A stretch of DNA of 64,000 nucleotides from Rhodotorula mucilaginosa (Eukaryota > Basidiomycota > Microbotryomycetes > Sporidiobolales > Sporidiobolaceae): the NCBI GenBank assembly GCA_034406715.1, contig CP137871.1, forward strand, positions 1,116,001-1,180,000, written 5' to 3'. The stretch's first letter is position 1; every line of letters begins with the position of its first letter. Under the pieces are notes generated by a model. That model had not been told where the DNA came from. It was given only the letters and a program-made list of their open reading frames with translations, and did not search any database. Both the position numbers and the translations under genes were made by a program. Below are positions 56,812 through 64,000 of this stretch, piece after piece.

Positions 56812-59241
56812 CTACCCAAACAGCCGCAGACTCCCGACTTCGATCTGACCCGCCGCTCGGTTCAGTACGTCGTCCAAAGCCGGGTCGAGATGTTGCTGCT
56901 GGTGAGAAGAGTCGACGCCGTTGCCGCCGTTCGCTTGCGGGAACGACTTGCCGAGGAGCGACGCAAACAGTTCGTCAATCTGCTCGTCGTGCCAGTTGCC
57001 TAGTTTTCGGAGGTCACACGACAGTCGCGAGAGTACAGTGTCAGCCCAGGCATGTCCCGGAAGAGAGAGAGAGAGAGAGAGGTGTAACGCACCGGCTTCG
57101 ATGGGGATCATAAAGTTCTGAACCTTCTCGTGGACATGGTACCGGATCTTGCGCCCCTTGGAAGCCCGCGTGTCGACCACCTTCTTGACCTTCTTGCCCC
57201 TCGCGAGCGCCGTCGCGTGTCGGAGCTGAGTCATCGTCGCATCGTCTGCCCAGGAGCGGTGATTGATCTTGAATGAGTCGCGCGGATCGCAATCGATGTG
57301 ACTGACGGCGGATGGAGGGGACTCACCGAGATCGAGCATGCGGGACTCGACCACGTCCCGCAACAGTTGCTGGTAAAAGTCCGAGTCGTCAAAGCACTCG
57401 TCGTCGACCTCCTTGTTTCCCCCCGACTTGGTCCCTCGATCGGTCGTCTCTTTCTCCCCCGCCTCTTCGAGCGGCGTCAACGCAATGTTCCTCTCCGCCT
57501 CGGCTCCCGCAAGTCCTCCAACCGGTTTGCCTTCCCCTCGGCGGACTTTGGTCCGCCGCACGAGCCGTTCCCGCTCGCCTGTCGCGCTGAGGGCGTGATC
57601 GATCTGGGCCATCGCGTTCTGGTTCACGGCTTTGAATTTCTTGTCGCCCTTGCCGCTGCCTCCTCCTGCGAGACCGGACGCGGCGAGGACTTTGTCGGAC
57701 CATTTGGTGACCGTCGCGCGGAGGAACGGTTCGAAGCTGCGATTGGGAAATGGGGTCAGGAGGAGCACGCGGCGAGCCACTAGGCAACGGGCCGTGACAG
57801 GGAACAGAAAGAAAAAGGAAGACATACGTTGTCTCGAGGGTATGCAAGTCGTCGAGCATCGCGTCGAGGTACTCTGTCTCGTCCCCCGCGACGCTGGTCC
57901 GTTTCCGCTTCCGCGACGCGCCAAAGTCGGTCGGCAACTCGATCTTTTCATTCTGAGCGAGCAAGCCCTGCGCGATGGGGGAGAGGCAGAGAGACAAGGA
58001 TGGAGGATCAGTCTCGGTCCGAACTTCCTGAGCCACGGATGCAGGCACACAACTCGGGCGGGTGCTTTCGACAGATTTGGGGGCAATCGAGACGGAGGAA
58101 GAGGAAGAGGCCCGCGCACCTGTCGCAGTTCAAACAATTCCTCGCTCAATCCTGCGAGTTCTCGGAGCGTCTCGTCGACGTCGTCCTGGCCAACCGCTTG
58201 GTAGTACGCGGGTGCTTGGTCCGGGTGCGGCAACAAGTTGGAAGCGCCGACGGCTTTTTGGAGCTTGATACGGGACTCGAGGAGCGAGTCGCAGAAGGCC
58301 TGTGTGTTTGATGGCGGTTTCATCCGAGATCGAGTGCGCGAAGGAGAGGAGAGGGGACGTAGGGAGCGCGAGAGTGGCGAAGGATAAGGATGAACGAACT
58401 CGGTCAGAACGTGTGCACCACTCTCTCATCCCTTCGGAGGGGTTCGCAACGCACGAGTTGCTTCTTGACTGCGCGACCTTTTTCGACGTCGGCCGAGGCG
58501 GCCTGCTTCAGCTGCGAGACCATGACGCGTTCGTCCTGGACTTTGGCTCGGTTCGTCGAGGAAGCGACGTTGCTCTTTTTTGGCCGCGGCGCTTCCTCCT
58601 CCTCCTCGTTCTCGTCCTCAGAGTCGACGTCCTCGTCTTGGTCGTCCGCCTCCTCCGAGTCGCCGTCCTCCTCTTCGCCTCCTTCGAGATCCTCGAAACT
58701 GCCCATCTCGTTGTCGTCGTCTTCGCCGTCCTCGTCATCTCCCGACGGCGGGTCTTCCTCGTCCTCTTGCTCGTCGCTATCGTCGCTTTGTCCGCCAAAG
58801 ATGGCCGCCCTGCTCCCCTTTTTGCCGTCGTACTTGGCATCGAGGACGGCTTCTCCCTTTTTCCGGAGCTTGCTGGTCCTGTTTTCGGGGCAGCGCAGCA
58901 GTCAGCGGCCAGGCTACAAGAGGCAAGAGAGGAAAGGGGGAGGAAGAAGCGCGCACCCTACGTCGACATAGTCTTGGTGAGCCGAGTTGTCGGCTTGATC
59001 GAGGGATCTCCCATCGGCGTAGGTTGCGTACGCTTCTTCGGGGTCGTAGTCTGGAGGTGCGCATGATCAGTGCACTGTCACTCTTCTACTGCACTGTGGG
59101 CTACTCGCCTTGAGGAGCTGGTTGTGCGATCTGGCTCAGCTGCTCGGCGAGGGTCAGTCGTTCTGTGAGCAGTGAGGAACGAGTTAGCGGGGAAGGCGAT
59201 CCAAGAGGGTGCCGCGGGCTATAGCGGGACTTGCTGGCCAT
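56812..59241 (-). CDS. BFR2: BFR2 / AATF ribosome biogenesis factor
   Basis: Component of the small-subunit processome needed for 18S rRNA maturation. ATG 59241 gives MASKSRYSPRHPLG, then LTLAEQLSQIAQPAPQ. A GC-AG intron joins it to DYDPEEAYATYADGRS; next SKLRKKGEAVLDAKYDGKKG and a strongly acidic stretch. The AATF/Che-1 domain follows: CDSLLESRIKLQKAVGASNL, NEKIELPTDFGASRKRKRTS, FEPFLRATVTKWSDKVLAAS. The TRAUB domain reads CFDDSDFYQQLLRDVVESRM, KVVDTRASKGRKIRYHVHEK, VQNFMIPIEAG, and after an intron WHDEQIDELFASLLGKSFPQ. It ends VGSLRLFG with the stop at 56812. All family blocks are present in order. About seven introns. Divergent from ZIM17 across 139 bp. Confidence 0.92.
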
Positions 59242-59380
59242 AACTGCTCGTCAGACTGGAGGCTCCTAGACTCTGAGCAGGAGAGCGAGAGGAGAGCGAC
59301 ACCGTCAACCTGTACGAAATGAGCACGGCTGCACCGCCACACTCCCTCCTCCACTCTCTCTCTCTATAGACTCGCGAGTG
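59242..59380. promoter_or_regulatory. Short divergent promoter of BFR2 and ZIM17
   Basis: 139 bp between ATGs, with CTCTCTCTCTCT near 59356-59367. A second in-frame ATG for ZIM17 lies three bases on, at 59384. Confidence 0.45.
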
Positions 59381-60142
59381 ATGATGCAGTCCTGCAGCTT
59401 GCGAATGATGCTGCGCGCACCCCGTCCGAGACTCGTCTCGCCACAAGTCACCGCCGTCGCTTGGAGGACCGCCGCCGCCTCCTCATCGCGGTTCGCATCC
59501 TTCGTTCCGTCGCACCCGCGTCGGGAACAGGAGGCACCAAAGCAGGTCCCCGTCAATGCGCCCCAGGGAACCCCGATCGGCAAAGTCCTCGACAGGAGGT
59601 TGAAGGTCGTCTTTACCTGCACCGCACCCGCCTCGGCAACCGACGACGCTGCTGCGGCTGATGCAACATGCGGCCACCGGAGCAGTCACGAGTTCAGTCG
59701 CAACAGCTACGAAAAGGGAGTCGTCATCGTACAATGCCCGCAATGCAACAACCGGCACTTGATCGGTACAGTCTCTCTCCCTCCTCTCTCTTCTCTTCCC
59801 TTCTCGAGACTCTGACCCGATGCGCCCGCAGCCGATCACCTCCACTGGTTCTCGCAAACGCCGTCACCCGCTCACCCGACCGGTCAACCCCTCGGTTCTG
59901 AACAACCCCGCACCATCGAGCAACTCATGCGCGAAAAGGGCGAACAAGTCCGATGGGAGACCGCCGTCGGTGAACAGGAAGACGGAGTCGACGTGGAGCA
60001 CGCGGACGCGGATGGCAAGCAGCAGCAGCAGCAGGTCAAAATGGTCATGCGCGAACGGACAGAGCAGGACGGAGGCAAGACGGTCGAGATCGTGCCCGCC
60101 GAGAGCGAAAAAGCCGACCCCTCGGCGCCGCAGCAGTCTTGA
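59381..60142 (+). CDS. ZIM17: Mitochondrial Hsp70 escort protein ZIM17/HEP1 (DNL zinc finger) with expanded knuckle
   Basis: Keeps mitochondrial Hsp70 soluble and aids import. ATG 59381 begins a basic, acid-free presequence (MLRAPRPRLVSPQVTAVAWR). The DNL domain follows: LKVVFTC, then TCGHRSSHEFSRNSYEKGVV, IVQCPQCNNRHLI, and after an intron ADHLHWFSQTPS with TIEQLMREKGEQVRWE. These match the family motifs TCxxC, Y.GVV, CPxC and HLIADxLxWF. Normally the first pair is CxxC; here 16 residues (Ala/Thr/Asp-rich) separate the two Cys, with no possible intron in that stretch. The usual DNL tripeptide region reads ADHLHWF, so the eponymous Asn-Leu is changed (DHL). The C-terminus is an acidic, Gln-rich extension. 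Stop at 60140-60142. Confidence 0.87.
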
Positions 60143-60367
60143 AAAAGGCGAGATACGGTTCTTACCTGTACACTCCCAGCGTGTATATATGCTAGATCAT
60201 GAAACAGGCAACGCAGTTCACCAAACAAAATCTCTCTGTCTCCCCGGAGTGTCGTGCTCTCTCGCACTCATCACCGCCAAAAAGCGCACCACAAATCGGA
60301 GAGAGGGGAGCCAATGTGTGCGTTTCCCCATCTCGTGCCAAGCCAAGCCGGAAGCGCATGGCATCCA

Positions 60368-62960
60368 TCATCTGCGCATATAGGCATCTTCCCCTCCTCC
60401 CTCCATCTGCTGCTGCTGCTGCGACGACGGCGTCCCTCCGATCGCACTCGGTCCAGCGCCCATCCTCCCATCCCCTCCGCCCCCGTGATGGCTGTGATGA
60501 TGATGATGATGATGGTCGTACATCATCCCCGCCGTCGTCGTGGCCAGGCTATGTCGCCTTTCGAGAATGTGCTGCGACGGCGGCTGTTGGTGTTGCCCGT
60601 ATCCGCCACCGCCGCCGCCTCCTAGACCGACATCCTCGGCACCGACACCTGCTGATGCGGACCCACGGCCACCACCAACACCACCACCTCCTCCTCCGCC
60701 GCCGCCGCCGCCCGTACCCGCGCTCTGCGTCGGACTCAGCATCTGCATATCCTCATCGATCGATCCGCGCGAATGCAGCCCCGGACTCGGTAGAGGAGGC
60801 GCCGACGTCGGCGGGGGACCGCCGTAAATCGTCTGCTGCTGCTGCTGCGGAACGTGCCCGTTCGTGGCCGATCTCCGAAGCGGCGGTTGACGAGGAGATC
60901 CGCCAGTCGGCTGATCGTACGGGTTGCTGTTCGTGTGGTGATGCGAGGCGTAGCCCGAGGGATGCTGATGAGACGAGTAGGGATGAGAGTACAGATGCTG
61001 CTGCTGTTGCTGCTGCTGCTGCGAGGATGGGTGCGATTGCGCTTGGGAAGAAGGATAAACGTGCATGCGAGATTGCTGCGGATGCGGCGGTTGCATCGGT
61101 TGCGTCGAGTACGACTCGAGCGAGTGAACAGAGTTGCGGTGATGTAGTGGCGGTGGAGGAGGAGGCTTCGAGGCGCAAAAAGGGCATGGGGGGGGGGTTA
61201 GCCCTACTGAAACCCTCGCAAAACGGACGAGGTAAGGAAACACGGAATAAGCTCACGAGCTGATGGGAGCCGTAGCCGAGCGCAGGCGGAGGCGGGTAAT
61301 CCATATGCTGCTGCTGCGACGGTGGCGGCGGCCCACCGTAATGACCGCCGAGGTGATTCCGGTCCATCATCTCTGCGTACTCTTGCGACGGGTGTAACGG
61401 GCTATGCAGCTCGGCATGATGACGATGGCCACCACGTCCGTGTGGAGCGGCACCTGGCGGATAGCTCGGCGACGGGGGATAACTCCCAGCGCTCGGACCG
61501 GCCATCCCTCCCGCAGCGTGAGAAGGCGGCGGCGGCGGCGGTGGGATCGGTAACCCCCGGAGCGGATGCCCGGAATGCTGCTGCCTCGGCGTAGGAGGTC
61601 CGCTATTGTTGTCCCCCACTGACATTTGATCCAAAGTTGCGTGGATCCCGGGAGTCGGCAACGACGGATGCGCAGCGTCCGGCGGCATTGCGTTCCGCGG
61701 CGGCACACCGATCGGAGGCGGCCGCGCCTTGTTCTTCGGCCGCTGTTGCCGCGTCCGGAGGGCGATCTGTCCTCCGTGAGCGGACGAGTTGGCTTCGAAA
61801 GGTCGTTTGCGCGCGGATGGCGGTAGCGGCAACAGCGGACCGTCCGGGGGAGGAGAAATGTAATTGGAACTCTCGACGTCATCCGGGTCGACCGCCTGTT
61901 TTCACAACCCTGTGAGCGACTGGCGCGCGTACAGGAAAGCACGTAGGAAGAGAAACGCACCAAACACTGCTGGATGAGACGCTGGCCCTCACTCGGCGAG
62001 CCGTCCGGATTCGCTCCGACGAGCGGTTGGAACTTGGTCGTCGTGAACGTGTAGACCTACGATCACGATGATTTGGTCAGTGCAACTGGCGAAGGCACGC
62101 GTCCAAGTACATGGGGTGGCTCACGATCCCGGTCTCCGAAACCACCAACAAGAGCACTTCGGTGCCAGTCAAAGTCGCAAGCTCGTATGCCTGAGACGAT
62201 GTCGCGGACGGTCAGCCCCCTATGGATGCACGCCTCAGAAAAGACGCGGCATCATGCTCACCTTCTTCATGATTCCCGCCTTGCGCTTCGAAAAGGTGAT
62301 GTGCCGTTTCTCCTTCTTTTCAATGTACCCAATCTCGATCTTTCGTCGCGGCTCGAGATCCTCCTTTCCGCTGCCCGAACCACCCGCGACCCCGTCCCCT
62401 GATCCCGTCTCCGTATTCACCTTGCCCGCCTTCTTTTTCGTCGAAGAACGAGCGGCACCCGTCCGCGTTTTCCGCTTCTTCTTGCTCGCCCCGCTGTCGT
62501 CGTCATCGTCCTCGTCCTCGTCTTCCCCCGAGCCTGCCTGGTCCGGGTTGAAGGCCACGATGGAAGGTGCCTGCCGACCTCCCTGTGCTGCTCCGCCGAC
62601 GCTGCGGCCGGCCGGCTGGCTCGGACCGACGTTGAGATCCAGTGTGTCGGAGGTGCCCGTTTCGAACGGATTCTGGGAGGTGGTCGGAAAAGTCGGACTG
62701 AGAGGGGAAGGGGACGGAAGCTGCTGTTGCTGTTGCTGGTGCTGCTGTTGTGGGTGGTACCGCGAGTGCAGCTGATGACCGAGTGGAAGCGGGGCCGAGA
62801 GATGCTCGGGCGAGTGGTCGGTCGAGTGCGGCGCCGTGAGCGGGTACGGCTCCCCGAGCGAGTACGTCGTCGCGTCGACCGTAGGATACCCGAGTACGCT
62901 CCTCGTAGGGTCGTCAGGCGCTGAAGCTGGCGACTGTTGCGGCTGTGCAGCCGAGTTCAT
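60368..62960 (-). CDS. SRF/MCM1-type MADS-box transcription factor
   Basis: ATG 62960 gives MNSAAQPQQSPASAPDD, then a long disordered, Gln-rich and acidic N-terminus. The MADS box is split by an intron: RRKIEIGYIEKKEKRHITFS, KRKAGIMKK, then AYELATLTGTEVLLLVVSET, GIVYTFTTTKFQPLV. The SRF-type hallmark residues (KIEI..I..K..RHITFSKRK, and TGTEVLLLVVSETG) separate it from the MEF2 type (yeast Rlm1). The C-terminal 500 residues are low-complexity: Pro/Ser, several Gln runs, a Gly run of about 12 and a His run of seven near the end, stop at about 60368. Fungal relatives (Mcm1, Umc1) control mating-type and cell-cycle genes. Introns near 61900-61960, 62045-62190 and 61170-61255. Confidence 0.92.
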
Positions 62961-64000
62961 CGCCTTTCCGGCCCGACTCGACACGCTCTTTGTTGGTGCG
63001 GACGACGTCGTTTCGCGTGTGCCGTTTTGTTCGGCTGATCGCGGCGTACGCTGCAGCTGATAGCAGGGGTTGGGCAAACTCGGAGCTGGTGGAAGAGACC
63101 TCCCTTGATAGGAAGAAGTCGAACCTCAGCAGGGGGGCGCGATGAGGAGGCTCGCCAGTTCGGGTTCGAAGCTGCTCCGTGGGAAACTGGGGGAGATGCG
63201 GTGGAAGAGGAAGGTGTTCCGCGCCCCGCCGAGGAAAGTGCGCACGACTTGCCTGATCGCGACGGCGCTCGCTCGACGACCTTCCGGGATGGGAAGGACC
63301 GCTTTGGGTCGGAAGGCTGGCAACTTTTCGCTTGACACGCTCGTTCGCCTTGGTTCTTGCTCGCAACGACTCGTCTGATCCTCGGTAGCGACGACTGAGT
63401 CTTTGACTGTACCGGGCGTCGTAGTACGAGGGCGAAATCCGAGGGAATTCGGCAGCGGGTCAACAACTCTTCGCCGGCCGCCTGCGCGAGCGTGGTACCA
63501 AGCCGGGGGACATGTCAGCTTCTTGAGCCAAAAGATGAAGCTGAGAGACGATCCTACGCACGCTTCGTACCTTGTCGGAACGTTCTGCAACCTCGAGCGC
63601 TGCAAGGTTGAACGGTGGAGCCGAAAAATTCGGGACGACCGGTCGACTCGATCCGTCGCTCCTCCCACGACTTGGCCTGGTCCTGGCCTGACTGTCAGTA
63701 CAGCTCACCTGACGTCGCGCGTAGCCTTTCACGCGCTCTGCAGCTGCTGGGTGCGGCTCGCTCGGCGAGTGTCGCGGAAGCGAGCTTATTTCGCGGCCGG
63801 GAACTGGCCGGGACCCCGCCATTTGGATTTTGACACGTCGCGACGCCAGCCTGCAGGAAGCTGATCAGCTCGCAGCTCGCAGCCTGCTTCTTGAGAGCTT
63901 GACGTCGGCCGTGTGGAGTGCATATTGTGCTCGATACAGTAGTGGCGCGCACCTCGGCCGTCACCCCGCGCTACAGCATTGCCTCCGGACTTGCGTTCAT
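62961..64000. other. Upstream region of the MADS-box gene, 1.04 kb, no gene seen
   Basis: Open frames on both strands (for example 63126-63668 reverse) overlap each other and lack domains. The stretch is probably the promoter and 5' UTR of the MADS-box gene and part of the next intergenic space. The frame upstream of 62960 stays open for about 40 codons, so the start could be a little further out. Confidence 0.5.

Noticed and set aside
63126-63964. Several open frames beyond the MADS-box start
   Set aside because: They overlap each other on both strands, contain no motif, and are expected by chance in GC-rich intergenic DNA.

Overview
The window reads as nuclear DNA of a basidiomycete yeast, most likely one of the red yeasts (Microbotryomycetes, Rhodotorula/Sporobolomyces-like). 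The support is GC-rich sequence, compact gene spacing, nearly every gene cut by many 50-100 bp GT-AG introns, and a core fungal gene set. That placement is inference; no marker gene for species is present. Exon joins were worked out by eye from reading frame and splice-site phase.

Left part (1-12.7 kb): the 3' part of HSE1 (ESCRT-0), a large aromatic-acid-exporter/FUSC-type membrane transporter, two reverse-strand membrane proteins of unknown function, and the bifunctional tryptophan synthase, which carries an intron with a 35-base G homopolymer.

Mosaic part (12.8-18.9 kb): the unusual stretch of the window. It holds an inverted copy of the RPS14-BUD20 divergent promoter with both gene starts, a direct copy of the 3' end of the neighbouring AtaL/DUF1857 gene, a gene truncated at a duplication junction, and a decayed piece of a B-family (alpha-like) DNA polymerase. 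The uS11 copy keeps its start codon, both introns and frame, and reads on into about 100 unrelated residues.

Middle part (18.8-38 kb): the parent genes (AtaL/DUF1857 protein, BUD20, RPS14), then kynurenine 3-monooxygenase, the HECT ligase UFD4/TRIP12, cytidine deaminase, an HSD10-like short-chain dehydrogenase and the arginine methyltransferase RMT2.

Right part (38-64 kb): the PAK kinase STE20, a PMP3-like proteolipid, an RNase III/dsRBD protein with a changed active-site position, an NmrA-like protein, a saccharolysin-family metallopeptidase with an apparent mitochondrial presequence, AP-2 sigma, a CUE/Smr endonuclease-like protein (CUE2-like), a small Cys-rich conserved fungal protein, the PP2A activator RRD1, the ribosome-biogenesis factor BFR2/AATF, the mitochondrial Hsp70 escort ZIM17 with an expanded zinc knuckle, and an SRF/MCM1-type MADS-box factor. 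Many genes are divergent pairs sharing short promoters. No CRISPR, complete mobile element, rRNA or convincing tRNA gene was seen.
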